Positions 1 to 8,734 are shown, counted from the first letter of the stretch. The stretch is 64,000 bases of DNA from Micromonospora sp. NBRC 110009 (GCF_030518795.1 NZ_CP130427.1:4402001-4466000); one strand, 5' to 3'. The notes: generated from the letters alone by a model not told the origin. Program-made: numbers and translations.

Positions 1-1076
1 GCCGCCGGATGCTCCAGCCGATGTTCACCGCGAGGCGGGTGGAGGCCCTGGTCGACGGGATGGCGGACGCCGTCCGCGACGCCGTCGACGAGCTGGACGA
101 GCCGTCCCGCGCCGGCCGCGCCGTCGACATCGGCGTCGAGCAGGCGCGGATCGTCTGCCGCGCGATCATGCGGGTGCTCTTCGCCGACAAGATCTCGGTG
201 CCGGACGCGATGCGGGTGATCGACGCGCAGGACGTCATCGCCACCGCGGTCATCCCCCGGATCGTCGTGCCCTTCGCCCCGCTGTCCCTGCCGATGCCGG
301 GTGACCGCCCGTTCCGCCGGGCCAAGCGCATCGTCGACGACGTGCTGGTGCCCATCGTCCGGCAGACCCGGGCGGTGGCCGACGAGGGCGACGACGTGAT
401 CTCCACGCTCTGGCGGGCCCGCACCGAGGACGGTCGGCAGCTCGACGAGGGGCAGGTCCGCAACGACACGGTGGCGATGTTCGCCGCGACCACCGAGACC
501 ACGATCAACGTGCTCACCTGGCTCTGGCCCCACCTGGCCGAGCGGCCCGACGTCGCCGACCGGCTCTACGCCGAGATCGACGAGGTGGTGGGCGGCGAAC
601 CGGTCCGCCGCGAGCATCTGCGGGACCTGACCTACACCAGGATGGTGCTGGACGAGCTGCTCCGGCTCTATCCCATCGGCTGGATCATCCCGCGCCGCGC
701 GGTTGCCGCCGACGTGATCGACGGCGTGCCGATCGAGGCCGGCGCCACCATGGTGGCGAGCCCGCTGATCACTCAGCGGATGGCGCAGTTCTGGGAGCGG
801 CCCGACGAGTTCGACCCCGAACGGTTCCGGCCGGAGCGGGTCCGGGGTCGCCACCGGTACGCGCACTTCCCGTTCGGCGGCGGCCCGCACCAGTGCCTCG
901 GGATGTACCTGTTCTACCTGGAGGCGCAGCTCATCCTCGCCACGATGCTCAGCCGCTACCGGTTCCGGCTGCGCCGCGCCGGCGTACCGGGACTGCGGCT
1001 GGCCGCGGCGCTGCGGCCGCGCGAGCGGGTCGAGCTGACGCTGTCGGCGTCCCGGAGCCTGGCGGGGCCGGCATGA
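1..1076 (+). CDS. cytochrome P450, 5'-truncated by window edge
   Basis: Heme monooxygenase, most likely a tailoring oxidase for the diterpene made by the next two genes. The reading frame is open to the window edge. Its first visible residues resemble a stretch normally about 90-100 residues into a P450, so the N-terminus is missing and the ATG at 9 is probably internal. Visible motifs are the I-helix FAATTETT, the K-helix ExxR in DELLRLYP, the PERF region, and the heme loop FPFGGGPHQCLG with the ligand Cys. The I-helix normally reads (A/G)GxxT; here the usual Gly is Thr, which may affect oxygen activation or substrate fit. The stop overlaps the next start as ATGA, implying one operon. The substrate cannot be read from sequence. 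Confidence 0.93.
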   Translation, partial: RRMLQPMFTARRVEALVDGMADAVRDAVDELDEPSRAGRAVDIGVEQARIVCRAIMRVLFADKISVPDAMRVIDAQDVIATAVIPRIVVPFAPLSLPMPGDRPFRRAKRIVDDVLVPIVRQTRAVADEGDDVISTLWRARTEDGRQLDEGQVRNDTVAMFAATTETTINVLTWLWPHLAERPDVADRLYAEIDEVVGGEPVRREHLRDLTYTRMVLDELLRLYPIGWIIPRRAVAADVIDGVPIEAGATMVASPLITQRMAQFWERPDEFDPERFRPERVRGRHRYAHFPFGGGPHQCLGMYLFYLEAQLILATMLSRYRFRLRRAGVPGLRLAAALRPRERVELTLSASRSLAGPA

Positions 1077-1969
1077 CCACCGTGGACGCGCCGGTCGACC
1101 AGCTCGATGCGGCCGCGGAGCAGGGTCGGGTCTGCGCGCTCGCCGCCCGGGGGCAGCGCGGGTTGCAGCGGCGGGCCGCCGCCCATCCCGAGCTCTTCCC
1201 CGAGCGTCCCTTCGACGCGGCCCTCTTCGGCAGCGTCGCGCTGGCCATGGCGTTCAGCGCGCCGCGGTGCACGGTCGAGGAGCTGGACCTCACCGGCCGC
1301 GCGGTGCTGTGGGGCTTCGCGGTCGACTGGCAGGTCGACCACCTGGCGACCTCCCGGGCGGAGATCGACCGGATCACCGAGACCTGCCTCGCGGTCGCCG
1401 ACGGCGCCGCGCCCGGAGACCCGCTGGGGCGGTTCCTCGCCGAGCTGCGCGACGACCTCGCCGCCACCCCGGCCTTCAGCGAGCTGCGGGGGCTGTGGCG
1501 GGAGGAGATCGCCCGCACCCTGCGCGCCATGGCTCGCGAGTGGGAGTGGAAGACCGCGATGGCAGGTGGCAGCGGCGCCCCGCCCACCCTGGCCGACTAC
1601 CTCGCCAACGCCGAGAACCTCGCCGCCACGGTGGTCAACGTCGCCCACTGGATCCACACCGGATCCGCCGGCACGCACCGGGAGCTGTCCCGGCTCGTCG
1701 CGGTCAGCGACGAGGTGCAGCGGGCCCTGCGCCTGGTCAACGACCTCGGCACCTACCAGCGGGACCGCGAGTGGGGAGACCTCAACGCCCTCATGCTGGT
1801 GGCCGATCGCGCCGAGGTCGAGCGGCGGACGGCGGCGCAGGTCGACCACTGCCGGCGGCTGCTGGCCGAGCTGGCGGTCGACCGCCCCCGGGAGGCGGAC
1901 TACCTGACCCGGCAGCTTGGCTTCACCAGCGGCTTCTACCGCCTCACCGACTTCTGGGGCGTCCGGTGA
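1073..1969 (+). CDS. class I terpene (diterpene) synthase
   Basis: 298-residue alpha-helical class I terpene synthase, expected to ionise an allylic diphosphate with Mg2+. With a class II cyclase next door, the likely substrate is a copalyl-type diphosphate made by that enzyme (inference). Metal motifs: an Asp-rich site DWQVD at residues 85-89, a variant of DDxxD, and an NSE-type motif starting NDLGTYQRD at residue 223. In the NSE-type motif the usual final Glu is Asp, with a Glu two residues later. The start was set at ATG 1073, which overlaps the P450 stop; a longer upstream frame reads through P450 coding sequence and is not credible. The stop TGA overlaps the GTG of the cyclase. It could alternatively be a free-standing GGPP cyclase. 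Confidence 0.85.
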   Translation: MTTVDAPVDQLDAAAEQGRVCALAARGQRGLQRRAAAHPELFPERPFDAALFGSVALAMAFSAPRCTVEELDLTGRAVLWGFAVDWQVDHLATSRAEIDRITETCLAVADGAAPGDPLGRFLAELRDDLAATPAFSELRGLWREEIARTLRAMAREWEWKTAMAGGSGAPPTLADYLANAENLAATVVNVAHWIHTGSAGTHRELSRLVAVSDEVQRALRLVNDLGTYQRDREWGDLNALMLVADRAEVERRTAAQVDHCRRLLAELAVDRPREADYLTRQLGFTSGFYRLTDFWGVR

Positions 1970-3564
1970 CCGTCGTCGCCGCCGACGCCCGCCGGGAAGC
2001 CGAGGGGGAGTCGCCGGGCGGCGAACCGGGGCCGGCCGGCCAGGTCCGGGAGCTGGTCGCGGCGCTGGTGCGGCACCCGTCCGGGCAGACCTCGGCGTCG
2101 GCCTACGAGACGGCCCGCCTGGTCGCCCTGGCGCCCTGGCTGCCCGGTCACCACGCGCGGATCCGGTGGCTGCTCGACGGGCAGCGGCCCGACGGCGGTT
2201 GGGGCGGCCCGGACGGGTACGCCCTGGTGCCGACCCTGAGCGCCGTCGACGCCCTGCTCACCGCGGACGGCCGGGAAGACCCCGGCGCGCTGGCCGACGC
2301 CGCGGAGCGCGGGCTGCGCTTCCTGGCGGGCCGGCTCGGCGACCGGGCCGCGCCGGCGCTGCCCGACCTGCCGGCCACCGACCTGATCGTGCCGGCGCTG
2401 CTGGAGTCGATCGACCGGCGGCTGAACGACCCGCAGGGAGCCCCGCCGGGGCTGGCGGCGTGGCGCGACCGGCCCCGGCCGGCCCTCCCGGCGGGGGTGG
2501 ACCGCGGCCGGCTGGACCGGGTACGCGGCCTGCTGCGCGCCGGCCGGCCGGTCCCCGAGAAGCTGGCGCACGCCCTCGAGGTCGGCGGTGAGCTGGCCCG
2601 CGGGGCGGCCGGCGTCGCACCGGCCGGCCCGGGCACGGTCGGGGCCTCGCCCGCGGCGACCGCCGCCTGGCTCGGGGACCCCGACGGCCCGCGACCCGCC
2701 GCGGACTACCTGCGCCGGTTCGCCCGGGTCGGGCCGGTGCCCTGCGCCAGCCCGGTGGCCGTCTTCGAGCGGGCCTGGGTGCTCGCCATCCTCGCCCGGG
2801 CCGGTGTGCCGCTGACGGTGCCCGCCACGCTGGTGGCGGAGCTGCGGGCCGCCCTCGGCCCGGCCGGGGCCGCCACCGGCCCGGGACTGCCGACCGACGC
2901 GGACACCACGTCGGTGGCCCTGTACGCGCTCGCCCGGCTGGGCGTGCCGGTGGACCCGGCCACCCTCCTCGGGTACGACACGGGCGACCATTTCTGCACC
3001 TGGCAGGGGGAGGACGGGGCGTCGGTCACCACGAACGCGCACGTGCTCGACGCGCTCGACCGCCACCTCGCCGAGGCTGGTCCGGCGGCGGCGCCCCGCG
3101 TCGCGGCGGTCGCGGACCGGGTGGCCGCCTGGCTGGTCGCCCGGCAGGAGGTCGACGGCCGGTGGTCCGACCGGTGGCACGCGTCCGCCTACTACGCCAC
3201 GTACTGCGCGGTGCTCGCCCTCGTCGACCATGGCGGCGCTGCCGGTCGGGAGGCCGTGGCCCGGGCCACCGGATGGCTGCTGGACAGCCAGCGGGCGGAC
3301 GGCTCGTGGGGACGGTGGGCCGGCACGGCGGAGGAGACCGCGTACGCGGTGCTGGCGCTGTCGGGCGCCGGCTCGTCGGACGCGAGGGTCGTCGACGCGC
3401 TCGCCCGCGGCCGGCGCCGACTGTCCGCCGGGGACGGTGAGGGTGACGGGCCGGCGCTGTGGCACGACAAGGATCTCTACCGTCCGACGCTGATCGTCCG
3501 GTCAGCGGTGCTCGCCGCGCGGTGGGGCGGCGGCGGGACACCCACCATGATCAGGATCGCTTGA
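1966..3564 (+). CDS. class II diterpene cyclase (copalyl diphosphate synthase-like)
   Basis: 532-residue beta/gamma-domain cyclase expected to protonate GGPP and form a bicyclic labdane-type diphosphate for the neighbouring class I enzyme. The catalytic acid motif reads DADTT at residues 311-315; most class II cyclases have DxDD, so the second half is a variant. Terpene-cyclase repeats are visible (GQRPDGGWGG near residue 70, DSQRADGSWG near the C-terminus). GTG 1966 is chosen because it overlaps the upstream TGA; a longer frame back to 1267 runs inside the class I gene. P450, class I and class II genes together are typical of bacterial labdane-related diterpenoid operons such as one described from Salinispora. 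A GGPP synthase would be expected upstream of the window. The product is unknown. Confidence 0.85.
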   Translation: MTVVAADARREAEGESPGGEPGPAGQVRELVAALVRHPSGQTSASAYETARLVALAPWLPGHHARIRWLLDGQRPDGGWGGPDGYALVPTLSAVDALLTADGREDPGALADAAERGLRFLAGRLGDRAAPALPDLPATDLIVPALLESIDRRLNDPQGAPPGLAAWRDRPRPALPAGVDRGRLDRVRGLLRAGRPVPEKLAHALEVGGELARGAAGVAPAGPGTVGASPAATAAWLGDPDGPRPAADYLRRFARVGPVPCASPVAVFERAWVLAILARAGVPLTVPATLVAELRAALGPAGAATGPGLPTDADTTSVALYALARLGVPVDPATLLGYDTGDHFCTWQGEDGASVTTNAHVLDALDRHLAEAGPAAAPRVAAVADRVAAWLVARQEVDGRWSDRWHASAYYATYCAVLALVDHGGAAGREAVARATGWLLDSQRADGSWGRWAGTAEETAYAVLALSGAGSSDARVVDALARGRRRLSAGDGEGDGPALWHDKDLYRPTLIVRSAVLAARWGGGGTPTMIRIA

Positions 3565-3589
3565 GTCAAGTTCCCGACGCTGCTAGCGT
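3561..3589 (+). promoter_or_regulatory. candidate sigma-70-type promoter of the conservon
   Basis: TTGAGT (3561-3566), 17-bp spacer, TAGCGT (3584-3589). The -35 overlaps the stop codon of the diterpene cyclase gene. Predicted start of transcription is near 3596, leaving about 60 nt before the kinase ATG. The same TAGCGT -10 occurs before the amylopullulanase gene. Seen by eye only. Confidence 0.4.
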
Positions 3590-3656
3590 GCGCCGGGATC
3601 GATCCTCGACGAATCGGTCTCCGGCACGTGACCGAATACCCGGCCAGGACGGTGTG

Positions 3657-6116
3657 ATGGGCTCCCGCAGTACGAACCTCCGGACCAAGATCATCGCCCT
3701 GCTCGTGTCCCTGGCGGCGCTGTGGGCCTTCGCGGCGTGGGTGACCGTCCGGGACGGCTTCAACCTGCTGGGCGTGCAGACGCTCAACGCCCAGGTGTTC
3801 GAGCCCAGCGACCCGCTGCTGCTGCAGTTGCAGAACGAGCGGCGACTGTCCCTGGCGTACCTGGGACAGTCCGACCCGGACCAGCTCCAGGAGTTGGACA
3901 CCCAACGGCAGCGGACCGACGAGGCCGCCGCGACGCTCTGGAGGTCCGCGCAGGACTGGCGGACCACGCTCGCCGGGAGCGCCGAGCTCGAGCAGCGCCT
4001 CGCCGACCTCCGGACCGAGATCGGCCAGCTCGCCGACGTCCGGGCCGAGGTGGGGCGCAAGACCATCGACCGGGCCGCGACGCAGACCGCCTACAACGAG
4101 GCGATCGACGCGATCTTCGGGGTCTTCGACGCCCTCGGCGGCCTGGACGACCAGGAGATCGCCCGCGACACCGCCGCGCTGATCGACCTGAACCGCGCCC
4201 GCGAGCTGCTGTCGCAGCAGGACGCGCTGCTGACCGGCGTGCTGGCGGCCAACCGGATGACCGCGACCGAACAGGCCGCGTTCGCCCGGCTGGTGGGCGC
4301 GCAGTGGTACCTCGCCGACCGGACCGCCCGGGACCTCGCCCCGACGGACCAGGCCCGCTATCAGCAGATGATCGACGGCGACGCGTTCCGGCAGCTGCGC
4401 GGCCTGCAGGAGCGGGTCCTGGCGGCCCGGGACAGCGACGTCCGGCCGCCCGTCTCGGCGTCCGCCTGGCAGGCCGCCGCCCCGCCGGCGATGGACGCCC
4501 TGCGCGGCGTCATCCTCGCCGGCGGTGAGGACATCGTGTCCCGGGCGACCCCGGTCGCCATCGGCGTCATCGTCCGGCTGGTGCTGGCGGCAGGCCTCGG
4601 CCTGCTCGCCGTCATCGCGTCCATCGTGGTCTCGGTCTCCACCGCCCGGGCGCTGCTGCGGCAGCTCGAACGCCTCCGCGACGCCGCGTTCCGGCTGGCG
4701 GAGGAGCGGCTGCCGGGCGTGGTGGAGCGGCTCGGCCACGGCGAGGAGGTCGATGTTGCCCGGGAGGCGCCCCCGCTCGAGGTCGGCGACGACGAGATCG
4801 GGCAGGTGGGCAGGGCGTTCAACGCCGTGCAGGAGACCGCCATCCGGACCGCCGTCGAGCAGGCCGAGCTGCGCCGCAGCGTCCGGGAGATCTTCCTCAG
4901 CCTGGCCCGGCGCACCCAGGCGCTGGTCCACCGCCAGCTCACCCTGCTCGACGCGATGGAGCGCCGGGAGCACGACGCCGAGGAACTGGAGGACCTGTTC
5001 CGCGTCGACCACCTGGCGACCCGGATGCGGCGCAACGCGGAGAACCTGATCGTCCTCTCCGGCTCCACGCCGGGCCGGGCCTGGCGGCGGAACGTGCCGA
5101 TGGTGGACGTGGTCCGTGGCGCGGTGGCCGAGGTCGAGGACTACACCCGGGTCAACGTGCGGCCGCTCGGCCCGGTCTCGCTGACCGGCCGGGCCGTCGG
5201 TGACGTCATCCACCTGCTGGCCGAGCTGGTCGAGAACGGGCTGTCCTTCTCGCCCCCGCACACCACGGTCGAGGTACGCGGCCAGATGGTCGCCAATGGC
5301 TTCGCCCTCGAGATCGAGGACCGGGGTCTCGGCATGAGCGAGGACGAGCTGACGGCGGCGAACGACCGCATCGTGGACAAGTCCGAGCTGAACCTGGCCA
5401 ACGCCTCCCGGCTCGGCCTGTACGTGGTCAGCCGGCTGACCGAGCGGCACGGCGTGAAGGTGCAGCTCAGGGAGTCCGCGTACGGCGGCACCACGGCCGT
5501 GGTGCTGATCCCGGCGGACCTGGTCACCGAGGACGGGCCGGACCCGTACACCTCCGGCGGCTTCCGGGTGGGTGCCGGCAGCTCGTCCCCGGTGGACGTT
5601 CCGGTGGCGCCCGGCACGCCGGAGGAGGCCGGACCCGGGTCGGCCGCCGAGTTGGTGGCGACCGCGACGGTGACCACGCCGGACGCCCGGGAGGAGTCCG
5701 ACCCCGCGCCCGAGCCGGCGGAGACCGTGACCGAAGCGCCGCCGCTCACGCCGTCCGGGCTGCCGGCGCGTGCCCGGAAGCGGCAGCCGGTGGCGGCGGA
5801 GCTGGCGGGCGGCACGAGCGCCGCACCGCCCGCGGTGGCTCCCGCCGAGGCGGACGGTGGCGCCGCGGCGAAGACGGAATCCGGCCTGCCGGTCCGGGTC
5901 CGCCAGGCGAGTCTCGTCCCCGAGCTGCACAGCGATCCCTCCATCATGGACGATGACCAGGACGACGACGCGGTACGCCAGCCCGAGCAGGTGCGCCGGA
6001 TGATGAGCTCCTACCAGAGCGGCACCCGACGCGGGCGGACCGACGCGGCGCGGCTGCTCGGCGGGGCACACGGGGCCGGCGGCGGGCCGGACCCGGGGGA
6101 CGAGCAGGCGACCTGA
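3657..6116 (+). CDS. conservon sensor histidine kinase (CvnA type)
   Basis: 819-residue membrane histidine-kinase-like protein, the first gene of a conservon. An N-terminal membrane helix (about residues 10-28) is followed by a ~270-residue extracytoplasmic region resembling the nitrate/nitrite-sensing NIT domain (ERRLSLAYLG). Then come a second helix near residues 300-325, a HAMP-like linker, and a HATPase domain with N-box ELVENGLSF, G1 IEDRGLGMS and G2 RLGLYVV. The conserved DHLATRMRRNAENL segment replaces a canonical phospho-acceptor box, as is usual for CvnA proteins. The C-terminal ~250 residues are Pro/Ala-rich and probably disordered. ATG 3657 is chosen; GTG 3654 is equally in frame. 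In Streptomyces, conservon proteins form a membrane complex resembling eukaryotic G-protein receptors. Confidence 0.9.
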   Translation: MGSRSTNLRTKIIALLVSLAALWAFAAWVTVRDGFNLLGVQTLNAQVFEPSDPLLLQLQNERRLSLAYLGQSDPDQLQELDTQRQRTDEAAATLWRSAQDWRTTLAGSAELEQRLADLRTEIGQLADVRAEVGRKTIDRAATQTAYNEAIDAIFGVFDALGGLDDQEIARDTAALIDLNRARELLSQQDALLTGVLAANRMTATEQAAFARLVGAQWYLADRTARDLAPTDQARYQQMIDGDAFRQLRGLQERVLAARDSDVRPPVSASAWQAAAPPAMDALRGVILAGGEDIVSRATPVAIGVIVRLVLAAGLGLLAVIASIVVSVSTARALLRQLERLRDAAFRLAEERLPGVVERLGHGEEVDVAREAPPLEVGDDEIGQVGRAFNAVQETAIRTAVEQAELRRSVREIFLSLARRTQALVHRQLTLLDAMERREHDAEELEDLFRVDHLATRMRRNAENLIVLSGSTPGRAWRRNVPMVDVVRGAVAEVEDYTRVNVRPLGPVSLTGRAVGDVIHLLAELVENGLSFSPPHTTVEVRGQMVANGFALEIEDRGLGMSEDELTAANDRIVDKSELNLANASRLGLYVVSRLTERHGVKVQLRESAYGGTTAVVLIPADLVTEDGPDPYTSGGFRVGAGSSSPVDVPVAPGTPEEAGPGSAAELVATATVTTPDAREESDPAPEPAETVTEAPPLTPSGLPARARKRQPVAAELAGGTSAAPPAVAPAEADGGAAAKTESGLPVRVRQASLVPELHSDPSIMDDDQDDDAVRQPEQVRRMMSSYQSGTRRGRTDAARLLGGAHGAGGGPDPGDEQAT

Positions 6117-6184
6117 GGGGGACGCCGTGGCGGCGGATCCCAGGAAGAGCACGGCGAAACCAGCCGGGGAGAAGAGGACGACGA

Positions 6185-6610
6185 GTGGCGCAGAAGACGG
6201 CTTCGAGCGCAGACCTGACGTGGCTGCTGGACGACCTGGTCAGCCGGGTCAAGCAGGCGGAACACGCCGTGGCGCTCTCCACCGACGGCCTGCTGATGGC
6301 TTCGTCACGGGGCCTGAGCCGGGACGACGGTGAGCACCTGGCCGCCATGGCGGCCGGCATCCAGAGCCTGGCCCGGGGCGCCGGCAAGCGCTTCGGCGGG
6401 GGTCAGGTGCAGCAGACCATCATCGAGATGCAGTCGTCGTTCCTCTTCGTCACCGCGGCCGGGCGCAACGCCTGCCTGGCCGTGCTGGCCTCCGAGGACG
6501 CCGACGTCGGCCTGATCGCCTACGAGATGGCGATGCTGGTCACCCGGGTGGGCCGGTTCGTGGCCTCCCCGACCCGCGACGCGTCCGCCGGCGAGAATCC
6601 GGCGCGATGA
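6185..6610 (+). CDS. Roadblock/LC7 domain protein (CvnB type)
   Basis: 141-residue Roadblock/LC7 protein, second member of the conservon, expected to act as an activator or scaffold for the CvnD GTPase. It opens with LTWLLDDLVSRVKQAEHAVALS and carries the family SSFLFVTAAGRNACLAVL strand. The start is GTG 6185, 68 bp after the kinase stop, preceded by a purine-rich stretch (GGGGAGAAGAGG). Its stop overlaps the next start as ATGA. About 20 C-terminal residues are polar and variable. Confidence 0.92.
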   Translation: MAQKTASSADLTWLLDDLVSRVKQAEHAVALSTDGLLMASSRGLSRDDGEHLAAMAAGIQSLARGAGKRFGGGQVQQTIIEMQSSFLFVTAAGRNACLAVLASEDADVGLIAYEMAMLVTRVGRFVASPTRDASAGENPAR

Positions 6611-6996
6611 CCGGCCAGGGGGCGCCTGCGGAGCAGGAGTGGGTGGACGACCATGCGGGTCCGGTGGTCCGCCCGTACGCGGTGACCGGCGGCCGGGCCC
6701 GCCCGGTGACCGGCACGTTCGACCTGATCTCCCTGGTCACGGCGACCCGGGCGGACGTGGGAACGGAGTCCGGGCTGGGCCCGGAGCACGTGGCGATCGT
6801 CGGCCTCTGCCAGCGGATGCAGTCCGTGGCCGAGATCGCCGCCCTTCTCGACCTGCCGGTGGGCACCGTCCGAGTCCTCCTCGGTGACCTGGTTGCCCGC
6901 AGCCTAGTGCAGGTCCGTGAGCCGCGCGCCACCCCCGCCGGCCTTCCCGATGACAGTGTTTTCGAGGCGGTAATCAATGGACTACGGGCGCTCTGA
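6607..6996 (+). CDS. DUF742 protein (CvnC type)
   Basis: 129-residue DUF742 protein, third conservon member. It has the family features VVRPYAVTGGRARP near the N-terminus and a winged-helix-like segment (AEIAALLDLPVGTVRVLL) in the C-terminal half that could bind DNA or a partner. It overlaps the Roadblock gene by 4 bp (ATGA) and the downstream GTPase gene by 20 bp, so translation of the last three genes should be coupled. Confidence 0.92.
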   Translation: MTGQGAPAEQEWVDDHAGPVVRPYAVTGGRARPVTGTFDLISLVTATRADVGTESGLGPEHVAIVGLCQRMQSVAEIAALLDLPVGTVRVLLGDLVARSLVQVREPRATPAGLPDDSVFEAVINGLRAL

Positions 6997-7585
6997 GCGG
7001 CCGGCGGGTGCGGCACCGCTGCCCACCGCGATCAAGATCCTGGTCGCCGGCGGCTTCGGCGCCGGCAAGACCACCCTGGTCGGCGCGGTCAGCGAGACCC
7101 GCCCGCTGCGGACCGAGGAGGTGCTGACCGAGACCAGCGTCGGCATCGACGACCTCTCCGGGGTGGAGGAGAAGACCACCACCACCGTGGCGATGGACTT
7201 CGGCCGGATCACCATCAGCGACGACCTGGTGCTCTACCTGTTCGGCACCCCCGGCCAGGACCGCTTCTGGTTCGTCTGGGACGAGCTGGCGTTGGGCGCG
7301 ATCGGCGCGGTGGTGCTCGCCGACACCCGGCGGCTGGCCGACTGCTTCCCGTCGATCGACTACTTCGAGGGGCGGGGCACCCCGTTCGTGGTCGCGGTGA
7401 ACTGCTTCGAGGGCGCGAGACGCTTCCGGCTGGACGAGGTGCAGGCGGCGCTCAACCTGGACCCGGGCGTACCGGTGGTGCTCTGCGACGCCCGGCAGCG
7501 GGAGTCGGCCAAGGAGGTGCTGATCACGCTGCTTGAGCACGCCATGAAGCTGCGGGAGGAGCGCCGCCAGGCCGCCGCCGACTGA
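6977..7585 (+). CDS. conservon GTPase (CvnD type)
   Basis: 202-residue small GTP-binding protein, last gene of the conservon. Visible elements: P-loop GGFGAGKTT near residue 26, a switch-region TTTTVAMDFGRI, a G3-like segment FGTPGQDRFWF, and a degenerate G4 (NCFE where Ras-type GTPases have NKxD). These are usual for the CvnD/MglA-like group. ATG 6977 lies inside the end of the DUF742 gene. In characterised conservons this protein binds and hydrolyses GTP and joins the membrane kinase complex. The signal sensed here is unknown; the adjacent diterpenoid operon suggests a possible regulatory link but does not prove one. Confidence 0.92.
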   Translation: MDYGRSERPAGAAPLPTAIKILVAGGFGAGKTTLVGAVSETRPLRTEEVLTETSVGIDDLSGVEEKTTTTVAMDFGRITISDDLVLYLFGTPGQDRFWFVWDELALGAIGAVVLADTRRLADCFPSIDYFEGRGTPFVVAVNCFEGARRFRLDEVQAALNLDPGVPVVLCDARQRESAKEVLITLLEHAMKLREERRQAAAD

Positions 7586-7615
7586 CCGCGGACCGGGCGA
7601 TGTGCCGCCGCGGAC

Positions 7616-8557
7616 TCAGCGGCGCAGGGCGGTCTCCCGCTCCATGTGCGACAGCTTGTCGGGATTGCGCACGGCGTAGAGCCCCGTGATGAGGCCGCCG
7701 TCGACGTGTATCGCGACGACGGTGTCGACCTCGCCACCCTGCCGGAGAATCAGCGCCGGGTAACCATTGACCTGTGCCGGCTGCAGCGACATCTCGGCGG
7801 CGACCCGGCCCAGCCCGACAGCCAGCAGGTGGCCCACCTTGGCGGCCCCCACGACAGGCCGCAGGACGGCCTGCTTGACTCCGCCACCGTCGCCCAGGAA
7901 GACGACGTCCGGTGCGAGGATGTCGAGCAGGCGCTGCAGATCGCCCGTTTCGACCGCCCGCTGGAACGCCTCGAGCGCGCCTCGGGTCTGGGCCGCGGAG
8001 ACGGCCCCGCGTGGCCGGCGCGCCGCGACGTGGGCCCGTGCCCGGTGCGCGATCTGACGGACCGCGGCCGAGCTCTTGTCGACGGCTTCCGCGATCTCGT
8101 CATACTCCAGATCGAACACCTCACGGAGCACGAACACCGCCCGCTCGGTCGGCGTGAGCGTCTCCAGCACCAGCAGCATCGCCATCGAGACGCTGTCGGC
8201 CAACTCGACGTCCTCGGCCACGTCGGGCGCGGTCAGCAGCGGCTCGGGCAGCCAGGGGCCGACGTAGGACTCCTTGCGGCGGCGGAGCGTCCGCAGCCGG
8301 ACGAGCGCCTGGCGGGTGGTGATCCGGACCAGGTATGCACGCTGATCCCGCACGGTGTCGAGGTCGACGCCGACCCATCGCAGCCAGGTCTCCTGCAGGG
8401 CGTCTTCGGCGTCGGCGGCCGAGCCGAGCATCTCGTAGGCGACGGTGAACAGCAGATTGCGGTGGGCGAGGAACGCCTCGGTGGCGGGGTCCGGGCGGTC
8501 GTCGCGGCCGCTCTCCCTGCCCCGATCGTCGGCTGCGGTCCGCGACATGCCGGCCAT
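7616..8557 (-). CDS. ECF41-family sigma factor with SnoaL-like C-terminal domain
   Basis: 313-residue extracytoplasmic-function sigma factor. Sigma2 (NLLFTVAYEMLGSAADAEDALQ) and sigma4 (EYDEIAEAVDKSSAAVRQ) are followed by a ~110-residue SnoaL-like extension. The three ECF41 signatures are present: WLPEP in the sigma2-sigma4 linker, DGGG in the extension, and NPDKL near the C-terminus. In this family the extension replaces a separate anti-sigma factor and the partner is usually a carboxymuconolactone-decarboxylase-like protein, which is the divergent neighbour here. Start ATG 8557 is chosen for AGGAG six bases upstream; two further in-frame ATGs at 8593 and 8656 overlap or precede the predicted promoter. 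Probably autoregulated. Confidence 0.92.
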   Translation of the reverse strand: MAGMSRTAADDRGRESGRDDRPDPATEAFLAHRNLLFTVAYEMLGSAADAEDALQETWLRWVGVDLDTVRDQRAYLVRITTRQALVRLRTLRRRKESYVGPWLPEPLLTAPDVAEDVELADSVSMAMLLVLETLTPTERAVFVLREVFDLEYDEIAEAVDKSSAAVRQIAHRARAHVAARRPRGAVSAAQTRGALEAFQRAVETGDLQRLLDILAPDVVFLGDGGGVKQAVLRPVVGAAKVGHLLAVGLGRVAAEMSLQPAQVNGYPALILRQGGEVDTVVAIHVDGGLITGLYAVRNPDKLSHMERETALRR

Positions 8558-8595
8558 GGGTGGCTCCTGTTCGCTCTCGACGGTGTCACCCATCA

Positions 8596-8622
8596 GATGC
8601 CGGGACCCGCCGTGGTGTGACA
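8596..8622 (-). promoter_or_regulatory. ECF41-type promoter of the sigma factor gene
   Basis: Reading the minus strand: TGTCACA (8622-8616), 16-bp spacer, CATC (8599-8596). TGTCACA is the -35 element I associate with ECF41 sigma factors. The predicted start of transcription is about 31 nt before ATG 8557. The same two elements occur facing the opposite way before the partner gene. Confidence 0.6.
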
Positions 8623-8666
8623 CCCGGCCGCTCCTCTCCCCTGTGGGGTGCGTCACGTGGTCACGC

Positions 8667-8694
8667 TGTCACAGGGGCCGGGGTCGCCGGCATC
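8667..8694 (+). promoter_or_regulatory. ECF41-type promoter of the partner gene
   Basis: TGTCACA (8667-8673), 17-bp spacer, CATC (8691-8694), giving a predicted leader of about 34 nt to ATG 8735. Both divergent promoters continue as CGG-CATCT at the -10 side. The match between the two sites, on opposite strands and about equally far from their genes, argues against chance. Confidence 0.62.
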
Positions 8695-8734
8695 TCGTGG
8701 TCGTCCAGTGCAACACCACGAGAGGAACGACACG

